Shown here piece by piece: positions 1 through 10,730 of a DNA stretch of 64,000 bases. The DNA lies in contig CM060841.1 in NCBI GenBank assembly GCA_030762175.1, forward strand, positions 8,060,501-8,124,500. The letters are read 5' to 3'. The DNA comes from Metallyticus violacea (lineage: Eukaryota; Arthropoda; Insecta; Mantodea; Metallyticidae). The notes under the pieces were generated by a model that saw nothing but the letters and a program-made list of their open reading frames with translations, was not told where the DNA came from and did not search any database. The translations under genes and the position numbers were made by a program. The number at the start of each line of letters is the position of its first letter. The first letter of the stretch is position 1.

Positions 1-1420
1 AGTGCTTTCTGTTCATTTCTGTGTACTACAACAGATGGCAGATTCGCTCATTTCCTGGCTATTTATGCTACTTTTCCTCAATTCTTCATTTACCACAAAC
101 TTAGTGAAATAAACATGCATTTTGAAAGCAAACGCTTGTCTCACTGGTAATTACATATTAGAATTCACCCGGTTGAATAGGAAGAGGGAATTCGGCTTGT
201 TGAATATTAAGGCGGGTGCGACGCCTCTCTGTCCTTAATTATTGACACGTTTTATGCATCAGCGCACGCTTTCTACGCGAAACTGAGGACAACAATAATA
301 GCAACAGGCGTCGCAGGGTTTGACAACGAGGATCGTCTGTTGCGGTTTCTGTCCTGCGAGCCAAATATGCAGTGACAGCTAAAATAGAGGTCGTTTTATC
401 ACATTGTCTGCCGGAAAAAAAAAAGTTTCAAAGAGGGGATTTAGTAGGGAAGAAGAAACGTGTAGAATGTGCTCAAACATACTGTGCGCGCTTATATGTC
501 ATTTTAAACCACGTGCTCAAAAGTTAAAAAGTATCCCTACGAGATTTAGTTGTATAAATGATGACGGTAAAGAATCCAACATATTTTTATAAATAAGGTA
601 AAGAAAGAGACACATGACATGCATTTTCTTGTAATTCACGAAGTATTCACTTTATTTTGACATTACACAAGGTTTTTTTCCATGCAGTCTCTAACTTCTG
701 AATGTCGTAACCGAGCGGGGTAACGCTATGAAAGTCCCTGGTTCAGATCCCTTAAAGACGGATTTTCGCTCTCCCATATTTTCATTTCATTGTAATACTT
801 GGTTTTGTACAGAGTGGAAAATGAAAGGCGAGTTGAATTGGTGCTGTGTGTGACATTACGGTGGCTTGCGCTTTGAAAGTTTTTCCCCGGCTTTCTAGTG
901 TGGAAGCAGCCATTCTGAGGAGCTTCGGTCTCGAGGTGCTCTATCTGCAAACTGTGTTAAGGACCCCGAATACGTTCATGTTTCACTGTCCCTGGATCCT
1001 GTCCCACCGGTGTCTCTCTCATCTCAACAAATTGAAACCATAAACTTGGTAGACCAATTCGAAGTGTTGATTTGGGTCAAACTGTGGTTTCAAAACATAA
1101 CAAGTTTATAAAGCTTCTGCAATTAATGTTGTATGTTTGTTTAAATAGCTGCAGTATTATAATTCTTTTATTGCATTCTCTTTCACTCTTTCTGTTGTGT
1201 TTGTGCAGCCATGCAACCACATAGAGGGTTAACTCTACAAGGGTTCTTCAATAAAGAGTCATAGTTTTTACCATCATAATTTCTAGCGCTAAGTTTTTAC
1301 TTTACAGTATGTTGTTAACTTAATGTGTAATATACACACAATACTTTTTCACTGTTGTCAACTCCGGTACCCCCTATGAAAAGTGCAAGTAGAGATATCT
1401 TCAGTTCCGCCTACAGCAAA
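1..1420. other. unassigned A+T-rich sequence
   Basis: No gene, transposon or RNA gene could be supported here. Short open frames occur on both strands near 0.4-1.0 kb but are small, overlap each other and have no recognisable motif. A B-box-like stretch around 745-760 (CCTGGTTCAGATCCC) hints at a very old tRNA-derived SINE head but is too degenerate to call. Confidence 0.5.
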
Positions 1421-1812
1421 ATGGAAGTGACACGAGACAAACAATAAATTGCTCTGAAATTCTGCTTTTGTCTCAACAACTCTTCAATTGAAGGCAATGC
1501 CAGGCTACAGGAGGTTTATGGATGTTTCTTTCGAGCACATTTCGAAGATAGTTTTAAATGTTTAAAGCGGGAGATGGAGGGAATGTTACAGTACTCTCAT
1601 TTTTCGATATTCAAGGAATGGTTTACCGGCATGTTGCACCAGCACACACAACTGTAACTGGGCAATGCTATAGAGATGTTCTGAAAACTCTGCAAGGTCA
1701 TATTTCCATCTGTATACTGCACGACCGCACATTGCAAGTGTTGTTGCTGAACACTGTCACATGCACTGCTGAAGGGAGTAGCAAATTAACATGTTCGGAA
1801 ATTGATACATAA
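1421..1812 (+). pseudogene. decayed, internally deleted mariner-type transposase
   Basis: The reading starts at an ATG at 1421 with MEVTRDKQ, a stop, then IALKFCFCL and LQEVYG, matching the start of the DNA-binding half of mariner transposases (an EQR.AIKFCF...LQEAYG pattern). From 1558 a frame of 84 codons follows, with FFDIQGMVYRHVAP and VTGQCYRDVLKTLQGHI, which fits the catalytic-core segment FFD..G.VH.E..P.GQTV...YY..VL.RL. The region between, which should hold the rest of the helix-turn-helix domain and the first catalytic Asp, is missing. The downstream HHDNAPAH and SPDLAP motifs are not legible. Known family role: cut-and-paste transposition into TA sites. This copy is dead. I saw no terminal inverted repeats. 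Confidence 0.5.
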
Positions 1813-2686
1813 CAAGTTAAATTATTTGGTTTCACGGAGTTTGTCTTGCCTTAACTTTATCGCTTTAGAAAATTCCAGACGTTTAAAGACATAGCGGTCA
1901 ATGACTTCAGAGTCGTATTTATAGTGGCATTAGCCTTTGCCTAGTAACAAGCAAAATTATGCTGAGCTTGAACCTGTCACGCGGTGTGAAAGTTTAAACA
2001 CCTACACACTGCTTTCTCATTGGTTAATATAATTCAAATCTAGGACGGTGACATACCGTATTTGGTATAGTTTATACCACAATGTAGAGACCTCCCATAG
2101 GCAACCGTAAAACGACGTAAGGGGAAATAAAGCTAGCTTGGGGTCTTTGCTCTCTACCTCAAATTATCGACATGAGTTTGCTGTGCTAGCAAATTATGCT
2201 AGAACTTTTGCAAAAAATTTATAACCTGTTTCATTAAACGATTTATGATAACCGTAAACTCACTTTTAATTTTACAAATATTATCGCTGCAATTTTAAAA
2301 TTAGTAGATAAAAACAATATAAAAGAACCGGAAATGTCAAGTGAAAAGAATGGCCAATACCAATTACTTAATTAGATGGTAGATCTGTAAACTTAAAGGA
2401 GAACGCAATGTAGGGAAGAGAAAAGATGAAATGGATAGAGCAGTTTTAACGCCTGTAAAACTGTAACAAGTCTCCAAGCTTGAAGTAGAAGGGGGAGAAG
2501 GAAAATTGGGCATATAAAGTGGCGTGGAGACAAGAAGAATGCATTGATCTATTCGGAATGGAAGGAGGAAATTGTTTTCAGACGTCAGTCAATGCAATTG
2601 TTACTTCAGATGTTTTGTACAGCTTTCAGTGAGAGCGGGAAAACACAAGTATGTTTAGATATGCAGATGATAAACGAACTGCAATC
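1813..2686. other. unassigned sequence
   Basis: Nothing recognisable on either strand. The stretch is A+T-rich with frequent stops. A short purine-rich part around 2400-2520 has no coding or repeat signature I can name. Confidence 0.5.
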
Positions 2687-2749
2687 ACCGGCACGAGTAG
2701 CCGAGGTCATTAAGACACGGACTCGTGAGCGGTAGGTCTGGGGTTCAAT
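2687..2749 (+). mobile_element. SINE-B relict, tRNA-like head only
   Basis: About 60 bp match the head of the SINE-B family: AGTAGCCGAGGTCATTAAG (A box), ACTCGTGAGC, then GGTCTGGGGTTCAAT (B box). The match ends straight after the B box and none of the SINE-B body follows, so this is a 3'-truncated or heavily decayed copy. Confidence 0.7.
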
Positions 2750-2959
2750 ATTTTAGAGGCATATTCTTAACGGTGAAGCATAAAAATATGTTCATTTTCA
2801 TAAACATTTGTTAAAAAATAAGTTTGTTTGATAGGAACAGTATTACACCTTTATAAAATGATAAAGGGACAAAACTGTAGGAATGCAAGAATATGTTGGA
2901 ATAAACCGAAGAGCTACACGAAGTACTAAAACAGAAAGACTGTTTGTTATCTCTTTAAA

Positions 2960-3442
2960 TACGAGGCGTTTGAGTTTAGGTCCATTTCGGCAGGTCCCGG
3001 GTTAAAATCCCTTGAACTCATCCTGGCCTCTTTTTTGTGTTGGTTTCCCCTGATCACTTAGACGAATTCCGGGATCTTTCCACATGTTTACCGCATCCCA
3101 ATCCGTTGGTTCTCTTGCAGGTGGGCTTATGCTGTGGGCGGTAAAGATTTCTGGTGTAAGTGTCCCTTTTGAAGGGCTCCAACTCCTGAGAGGGTGGAAA
3201 TCATTGTTAAGAATCTTGTCTATGTTCCATGCCTCACTTCCCTTGGATCTTGGCCGCCCGAATATTGTAGGCACAAACGGCCAGTCCTTGAGCACGGCTG
3301 GAGTACCTCCCCCTATCCATTTCAGTTCAACAATGGATGTCAGCTGAAGAGCAAACGCCATTGGTGGAGGCTGAGGAAGAGTGATAATATTGTTTATGTT
3401 GCAAGAAAGGGGGCTAAGATCTCTTAAAGTAATGGAGATCAC
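2960..3442. other. possible SINE head followed by a G+C-richer open stretch of unknown origin
   Basis: Around 2993-3011 the sequence GGTCCCGGGTTAAAATCCC resembles a pol III B box, followed by a C/T-rich stretch as in many SINEs. Beyond it, 3002-3442 is open on the minus strand for 146 codons with overlapping plus-strand frames of 87 and 77 codons. The minus frame is rich in Pro, Gly and Trp (for example GRPRSKGSEAWNIDK) and less A+T-biased than its surroundings. I recognise no family. It could be a decayed repeat or, less likely, an exon; a TTCTCTTGCAG acceptor-like string ends near 3120 on the plus strand. Confidence 0.3.
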
Positions 3443-4574
3443 ATTAATAAATAGTGGTTATATTGGGAAAATTAACCTGTTTTACGCTAAATTAAAACGT
3501 AAAAATCAAACACCGCTTTATAATTAATCGTATAACAAACAAAGCATTACTTTATTACAAAATTCCTTCGTCTGCAATATTTTTTGTGTGTGTATGCTCA
3601 ATAGAATATATTTGACAATTTCTACCAAATTACTGCTGAATAATCTGTATTACCTCAATAATTCAGCTAACGATTTCAAACAATTAATAGAAAACTATTT
3701 CTGTCAACCTAAAGTAACATACATACATACACACACTAATACTTTCTAAAATACAAGTAAGATACCGGGCGTGACAATAATGTAAGGCCAAACTTCCAAA
3801 TTGACGTGGGTCCGTTAGAACTCATTTTCTGCAATCTTTCATAGTACATTAATCATGGGAAACACACAGGAACAGAACATACCAACATACCACATGAAAC
3901 TCTTTCTTTCATGAAATGTTCAAAATGCTCTCTTGGTTACGTCTGGTTAAGATGTAATTCTTAGATTCACTGCAAGTGTTTTGTGCTACATTTGAACGAA
4001 GATAATGATGATGATGTATCAGTGCTAGCGGAAAACATTTTGAATATTTTAATGTAAGAAAGAGTTTCACGTTCTGTTTCTGTGTATTTCCCATGATTAA
4101 TGTACTATGAAGAGTTGTAGAAAGTGAGTTTTCATATGGAAATAAAGCGTTTCCGGACCCATGTCTATACAACATATTTTTTTTTCTAAGTGTGAGGAAT
4201 GTGTCTGGAAAGTTTGGCCATATCTTGTTACACCAACTATAGAGCAATTATTCTTAAACTGTATAGAAGATAATACTAATAAGAAATGTGATTTTTTAAA
4301 ATCTTTTATCATAGAAACATGATGTTAAAATATTTTATTTATCTAGTTGATGAAACAGGCAAAACAAAATAATACATACTTTATTACCATGCCTTTTTAT
4401 CGAAAATTACTTTTTGTTAACATTAACACCATGTACAGCTTCTTTAACATCGCTATTGTGTTGACATTTATACATAAATAATATATTAAAAATAATATAT
4501 TATAAATAATTAATCTAAAATATTGATTTAGATTTATAGAAGAGCACTTGAAAAGTTCTGGAATGAAGCATACA
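3443..4574. other. unassigned A+T-rich sequence
   Basis: No recognisable feature. The minus-strand frame at 3909-4247 (112 codons) is of low complexity with no motif and overlaps another frame. I treat it as chance. Confidence 0.5.
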
Positions 4575-4822
4575 TTTTTTAATAGTGTTTAGCACCGGTT
4601 TTTACTACTGAAGTATCACAGGCGATGGACACGGATGATACATGAGATGAAATGAAAGCCTGGGAAAGGATTTTTTTTAAGGAATCAAACGTTCCAGGCA
4701 TCCTGCATTTGTCATTTATGAAGACTGAGAGAAACCTGGGAAAAGACCTCATTCAGGGTTGGAATCGAGCCCCATACCTCCCGTTTACGGGTGGCATTTA
4801 ACGACCTCAGCCGCCAGTGGCG
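4575..4822 (-). mobile_element. SINE-B copy, near full length, diverged
   Basis: On the minus strand the copy runs from a CGCCACTGGCGGCTGAGGTCG head through a degenerate B box to the tail motif with CATCTCATGTATC and the final AACACTATT. The head end is weathered (CCCGTAAACGGG replaces CTCGTGAGCGG). Flanks AAGCATACA and AAGCACAAA may be a decayed target-site duplication. It lies against the 3' side of a mariner remnant, so it probably inserted into that older element. Confidence 0.8.
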
Positions 4823-5800
4823 ATAAGCACAAAATGATGGTATAGCATATTTTTCAACATATTCTCCCTTTACCCTAATACATTTTGCTCTAAAGACATT
4901 GTCCCTATAGAAGGTCAGATATACACCTCAACTGATGATTTAAGTCTTTCCACCAAGGAATTTTCCCAGTTTAGAGAACAGATGCAATCCATCTGTTAAA
5001 AGTTAAGTCAGGGGAATAAGGAGGATGTGGCAGCAAACGTACTCCAATCGTACAATATTACTTGTGTGAGAGCGGGCATTGTCTTTGTTGAAGATGATTT
5101 TCTTCATTGTTAAACCCGGCCTTTTCTCATGTATTTTGTTCTTCAATAGGTTTAAAAGATTAGCATAATACGCTTCAGTGATAGATGTTCCAGTAGGAAG
5201 AAATCAGATAACAGTACACCTTTGATATTCCGATGCCATGATATTCCCGGCCGATTCACATACTTGGCGTTCTTTGACGATGTGGAGTTGCAATACTTCC
5301 ATTGTTAGAGTACTGTTTTGTGTAGTAATGCAACCAGGGTTTCATTGATCACAAATCGTTCGACTAAAGTCGGCGGGATCTCTCTGAAAACGGGCCAGAC
5401 TTTGTTTGCAGATTTGTACTACGATTGTTTTTTGACTCAGTAGTCATGGCACCCATCTTGCCCATATTTTTTCAAGTAAAATTCTTCCCTCAAAATGTGA
5501 AATTACATTTCCCTAAAATATTCAGAGCTTCAGAAGTTTCGGACACTTTTGATCGGCGATCCTCCAGGTCGTGCACTTTTATCCATAATTTCTGATGTCG
5601 CGACGGAGTGCACTGCGTGTCATTTTCCAAGCTTTCACGTCCGCGTTTAAACTTTGAAAATGGTCGAAAATCATGATGAAAAGTCCTCTAGAGTGCTTGG
5701 CATATCTGTAAGAATTTCTGTTGCACACATTTCTCTTTTTACCAAGTACTTAATAACCGCACGATGTTCGATATTTATCATTTCCCGTATACACTGCTAC
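4823..5800 (-). mobile_element. decayed mariner element, transposase on minus strand
   Basis: Reading the minus strand in shifting frames gives, in order, a helix-turn-helix part (VHDLEDRRSKVSETSEALNI, IWARWVP), a core part (QRDPADFSRTI, then TSITEAYYANLLNLLKNKI and HEKRPGL), the second catalytic region reduced to FNKDNARSHTS, and LLPHPPYSPDLT with FSKLGKFLGGK. This order and these motifs are typical of mariner transposases of the type that gave rise to SETMAR. Many stops and frame changes show it has long been inactive. Terminal repeats are not clear, and a SINE-B sits at its transposase-3' side. Confidence 0.7.
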
Positions 5801-6150
5801 AAACAGCTGTAACTACAACGATTCTTGACCTATCCATGTATTATTGCACAAATGGTTCTACAGAAGATGGCGGGTTTTGATAACAGAATTGTTTTGGAAC
5901 TGCTGCTGCAATTTGTGAGTCATTCAAGAACTTTTACAATGCTCTCTTATATCCATTATTACGGTTTTATAATCTCTTTCCCCTGTCGCTGTTAGGGCCT
6001 TTAAACACGCTTATTACTGTAATTTTTTATGCAAATTAAATGGTTCCACAATGCTAGGTGCTATGTGCTTGTCTTTTTTGCTAGTACTAGCATACACTAT
6101 TTACACTTTCAAACACTTGTGAAGTAATTATTATTTTCTGCTAATAAGTG

Positions 6151-6200
<50 letters not shown>

Positions 6201-7479
6201 GTGAATATCTGATTAAGGTTTATGGCTGTTCAAACCATTACTCATGTGTATCTATTTCGTGCACTAGAGCTCATATATTCCTAATACTTGAATTTAACTG
6301 CAGTCTTGCAGTTGATCAAAATTTATACATTAAACGAAGCAGCCATATACAGCTTCAGTTACTTTTAATTACTTCCCTGTGATATATTGCTCATTTTCCT
6401 CCGCTCCTAGATTTCAATTTAAAGGTTTTGTGTTGCTGGCCTAGTCGTGAATATACCCATAGATGATGTACCGTTTGACTTCCCCCATTGCACGGGCTTA
6501 CTGCATTGTCTAAAATCTAATTTTTCCTTCTATGAAGTTTGATGTTAGAAATATGTTAAGAATTAGTCTAACTTGTACTAAAGGGAAGAAAATATTGCCT
6601 GTTGGCACTTTAGTTGAGTTTGTCCTATGTAGCTATTTTTCAATGCCTTTCTTCCTCTCTTCTTCTACTGTTGTAGATTTTGGAAAAAACTATACTGTGT
6701 TACTGAAGTATTTTACATAAGAAATGTGAGTGGGGAGAAATATACAACCACTATTAGAGAATATAGATGCTAAAAGGAAAGCGTGAAATCACACATTTAC
6801 GTATTAGTAATTGAAAGAATGTAGTTGTTTTTTTGAACAGAACATAAGAAATAAATCTATATTTCTGCCAAAACTGTAGCATATTGTCATCAACGCATAC
6901 GTATATAAAATGATTAGACAATGCATAAACAAACAACATAATGTTCACATAACTTAATAATGGAAACTACATAATGACAATGACATTTTGATGAATTATC
7001 TCAAATAATGAAGATAATATAGAAGGGTTTATGAGCTATACAAAACATTCATATAATATTATATGAAAATATATATAAAAGAAAAACTATGGTTTTTCAA
7101 GGCAAAAATGCAATCCGATGCAAAGTATGTGTTGCCTATAATTCTTTCCTATGTTTATATTCAGGACGAATTCGAACTCCACCGACCAACTTTCACAAGT
7201 TATTCAGGGATGTTGTCTGAGTGTATTGATATAAGGAACTATGGTCTCCGGAGACTCACTGCTTTCGTTTTGTTTAACTTAACTACCTTTGATTAATTGA
7301 TATGATTGTTTCCAAACAAAACACAACCTTTGATCACTGTAGTGGTGCGTGTTTTCAGTGCGGTATTGCCACCAGGCTTGAACTCCTGTTCAGTTCTGTC
7401 TCAGCTTTTGTTTCCTGCTGAACGTTACTTTTTAGTACATTGTTATGACACTGTATGGACAACTTTACTCATGCAGAAT
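5801..7479. other. unassigned A+T-rich sequence with one microsatellite
   Basis: No gene or transposon was recognised apart from an ATT microsatellite. Short frames at 6532-6720, 6754-6948 and 7063-7296 are A+T-driven and have no motif. Confidence 0.5.
6152..6200. repeat. (ATT)n microsatellite
   Basis: About 16 uninterrupted ATT units. It is simple sequence without neighbouring gene context. Confidence 0.95.
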
Positions 7480-8370
7480 CAGCTGATAGGCACCTCGTCT
7501 ACTGTTTCACTCATTGCAATAGAAGAGCAGCATAGCCACTCTATGCAGAGCTGTTCCCGCAGCCCACACTTGCAGCGGTACACAGGCGACTGCAAAAACC
7601 GGGTCCTTCGCTGTTAGTATGCGAGGTACTGGCCGTGAGAGGAATGTCGGAACGCCCGATCTTGAAGAGGGTGTTTAAATGAAGTGTGTGACGACCCTGC
7701 AAGCAGTAGTATTGCATGAGAGGTGAATGTAGGCCAATCAGCTGTTTTGAGGGTCTTACTTGAGCAGCAATTCCACCCGTATCATCCAAAGGGGGTCCAG
7801 GTATTGTAGCCAGCACACTTTCCACATCAAGTGCAGTTTGCTAATTAGTTCTTATAGCAATGTGCAGGCAACCAGCGTTTTCCTGCTGTGATATTATACA
7901 CAGACAAGGCAATGCTTACTAGAGAAGGCATAGTCATATCTGAGAGCATGAAAATCCACTTGCTGTGGTGAATCCAGCCTACCAACCGTCATTCTCTGTG
8001 AATGTATGGGCTGGTATCGTTAGCGATTCTGTGATTGGGTCTCATGAACTACCCGACAGACTGAATAGAGTAGTTTACAAAACGTTCCTTCAACGTGTTC
8101 TCCCGCATTTTCTGGAAGATATGCCGCTGATAATTTGTAGTCGTATGTGGTTTGAAAATGATGGGGCGTCAGCACCTCTTGCTGTGAATGTTAGGGAATA
8201 CCTTGATGAACAGTTCCGGCACAGATGGATTAGTGGTGTTGGCCCTGTTCCATGACTAGCTCGATCACCCGATCTGACTCCTGGGGTCAAGTGAAGAGTC
8301 TAGTGTGCATGCCTCCCGTTGGAGCTAATATGGACTGGTTACTAGGATTATAGCAGCTGCTGTGAAGTTT
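7480..8370 (+). pseudogene. decayed transposase of a mariner/Tc1-superfamily DNA transposon
   Basis: In shifting plus-strand frames the N-terminal half reads KTGSFAVSMRGTGRERNVG then TPDLEEGVLNEVCDDPASS, followed near 7770-7805 by STRIIQRGSRY, all with counterparts in the DNA-binding part of a common insect transposase type. A continuous frame at 7965-8255 carries FSVNVWAGIVSDSVIGSHEL then MWFENDGASAPLAVNVREYL, with the second catalytic Asp in the FxxDGAP-type motif. Then come RWISGVGPVP, a stop, and LARSPDLTP with the third Asp, and VKSLVC further on. Stops and frameshifts interrupt it at least four times. Role in the family: DDE/D cut-and-paste transposition. Ends of the element were not located. 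Confidence 0.75.
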
Positions 8371-8899
8371 GTCGTGCTTATTTTAAGCGGTGTAACAATG
8401 TAATTTTGTTTTTTTTAGGGGGGGCGAGTTTAGTTTTTTGTAATGTTTAGTCATCTATCCTTAAAAAAATAATTACAATTGTCAGGAGGTAATGAGTAGT
8501 TGACTAATTGGTGGAGAATTCTCTACAGCAGTCAAATGTTGTGTTGTTTGGAAATAATACTTTTCCGCGTAAACAGACACAAAGGTGGTTGAGTTATTAC
8601 AAAACAAAAACAATGAAATTACTTGGTAATGACCCACCGGAAACCATGTTTCTCATATCAAAACACTCAAAAACAACTTGTGAAAGTTTGTCGGTAGAGT
8701 TCGGTTTCACCATGTTTAAATATATATTAGGGTTGACCAAATAGAACAAAGACTTCTGTCGTAGCGTCGTAGCTTAAAGACGCAGAGCTTTGAGTTTGCT
8801 CTGGTGGGTGTTGTTGTGTGTAAGAAAGCAGACTGGTATGGTGTGTTGTTTACATGTGCCGGAGCACGTTGAACTAAATACATTCGTAACAGGGTTTGT
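8371..8899. other. unassigned gap between two transposase remnants
   Basis: A T-run and G-run (near 8403-8425) follow the preceding transposase and could mark its non-coding end. The 78-codon frame at 8508-8744 has no recognisable motif. Confidence 0.4.
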
Positions 8900-9345
8900 C
8901 CAAACAGATTCAGCGAACAGTAATTTAATTTCTGAAGGCAGAAGGTGGTAGCGAGGCTGAAATTTATTGTCGTATGAACAATGCGCGTCTGTCACGCAGC
9001 ACAATGTTCAGATGGCGTGAATTTCATAACGGACGTGTGTGCACTGAGGACTTGTCTAGAACTGGTCGAGCTCAACGAGGAATCAATTAACAGCGGTAGA
9101 CAACCTTGTAAGGGAGAATCGCCGAACCATCAGAAACATTGTCATTGAGCAAAGGGACTGTTCATATCATTCTTCATTGACGGTTGGGATACCACAAAAT
9201 TTGCAAGCAGTGGCCCCCAAGTACCTTTCTGAGGAGCAGAAGGCTGAGCAAATGGGTGCTTGCTGCGTTACCAAGTAGAGGAGTAGAGGAAGTTGGTTTC
9301 TTTGAAGATTAGATCCGCAGTCAACTATGGAAGTTCTTCGCGCAG
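8900..9345 (+). pseudogene. decayed mariner-like transposase, N-terminal half
   Basis: Across shifting frames I read EIYCRMNNARLSRSTMFRW, EFHNGRVCTEDLSRTGRA, then TAVDNLVRENRRTIRNIV and LQAVAPKYLSEEQKAEQM. This is the order seen in the paired helix-turn-helix region and linker of insect mariner-type proteins (RMRxVYGxxCLSxSTVFRW...GREsveDlpRtGRaH...tVDxMVxENRRvTIRQI...CARWVPK.LTDEQK). The catalytic core is absent beyond about 9345, so it is a 3'-truncated, dead copy. Confidence 0.6.
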
Positions 9346-9891
9346 GATGACGCACTACAACTTGTTTGTACAGGCAAGGTGGTTATGTGTAATAGATATG
9401 TAGATATCACTCTTACTTCTTATATGTTCATATATTTAAAGCAATAACTTATTACAGAAAAGCTGTATTAAAATATTTTACCAAGCTATCCTAAATGTTT
9501 TACCACATATAACAGTCAGACATGCGTTCGAATAATTTGCTAAATTCTTTCAAACAAAATCCTCTTCGCAAAACTTTCGCTGTTGTAATTATAATATATA
9601 AGAGAAAGTATCCCTATTCATTTTGTTACATCTTTCAGTCAAACATTTTAACCGCCAATCGAACACAGGTCCCTGACTTGACTTCGATCTTCAGTTTATC
9701 CGGTCCACCTAATTTCTACTTCGGTACTGAATACTAGCAACCCTTGTACTTTCCCAGCCAGTAAAATTGAAGTTGTTAATTTATCGGCTGTTCCGTTTTC
9801 AAATTTTTCCTGATTCATACACACAGAACTTTAACTAATAACTCTATAACCCACTATCATAGGGCATTGATAATATCAATATGTACAGAAG
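9346..9891. other. unassigned A+T-rich sequence
   Basis: Nothing recognisable. The 71-codon frame at 9522-9737 shows no motif. Confidence 0.5.
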
Positions 9892-10728
9892 ATATCAAAA
9901 AATGTAAATATATTTCAAGCAGAAAAAACTGTGTTAACATAACAAAATTCACACAATCAGAAAATGATGAACACTAATCTTCTTAGACTTTTACAGTTAC
10001 AGCAGTTGCTCAAAATGCCCACCAATGGCGCCGATACACTTCTGAGCACGTTGAACTACTGATTGAGTAACGTTTGCGAAAGTGTCCTCAGCGATTGCAG
10101 CTTATGCCGTTTCAATTTCTTCCCGAAGTGCTGCCAGTGTAGCTGTTTTCTACGATATAAACATTCTTAAGAGTTCCCCATAGGTAGAAGTCCAACGGAG
10201 TTAGATCAGGAGAACGCGGTGGAAACTCAATCAGACCTCTTCGTCCTATCCAGGGCCTTGGATAGCGCCTTGGATCCAGTGCGGAGGGCTTGTTGCTGTG
10301 CGAGGTCTCCCAGATCTGCTCTTGTGAACATCGCATACGGTACTATGAGTCTCAAATGTGTCTCGAATGCGTGCACTTGTTACTCGCGTTGGCGGTTCTG
10401 TTCTGTGCACTCGTCTGCATTGCCTTTGAACTTCAACAACATTCTCGGTTTTCCAATACCACTTAAAAATTATTTTCGCTGTTCAAACGATAACTTGGCT
10501 CCATTTTGCTGTAGCAAAATGTTATTGTTTACAGAACATCATACAATAATCTTGGCTTCATTTGTTCATTGTTGATTTTCCTGTCACGTAGCAACGCTAT
10601 CATAATGTATGTGAGTCACATCTGTTTACAGAACATCATACTACACATTACTGTTGTTTTTCGGTTCAACTTTGGAATATGTTCAATAGATATCTATAGT
10701 GAAAGTGTGTATACGTTTTTTGGCACTC
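9892..10728 (-). mobile_element. Family T Tc1/mariner-like element, internally deleted copy
   Basis: The right end reads GTGTATACGTTTTTTGGCAC followed by a TA, the reverse of the family's GGGTGCCAAAAATGTATAC end. The left end is degenerate. On the minus strand a C-terminal transposase piece reads WIGRRGLIEFPPRSPDLTPL, then DFYLWGTLKN, with the third catalytic Asp. The N-terminal piece near 10330-10500 keeps the VTIARIRDTFET-type helix-turn-helix. The middle of the gene is deleted compared with the 39.25 kb copy. Near the transposase-5' end there is an extra ~95-bp tandem unit (TGTTTACAGAACATCATAC at about 10527 and 10623), shared with the 26.7 kb copy but not the 39.25 kb one. Confidence 0.85.
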
Positions 10729-10730
10729 TA

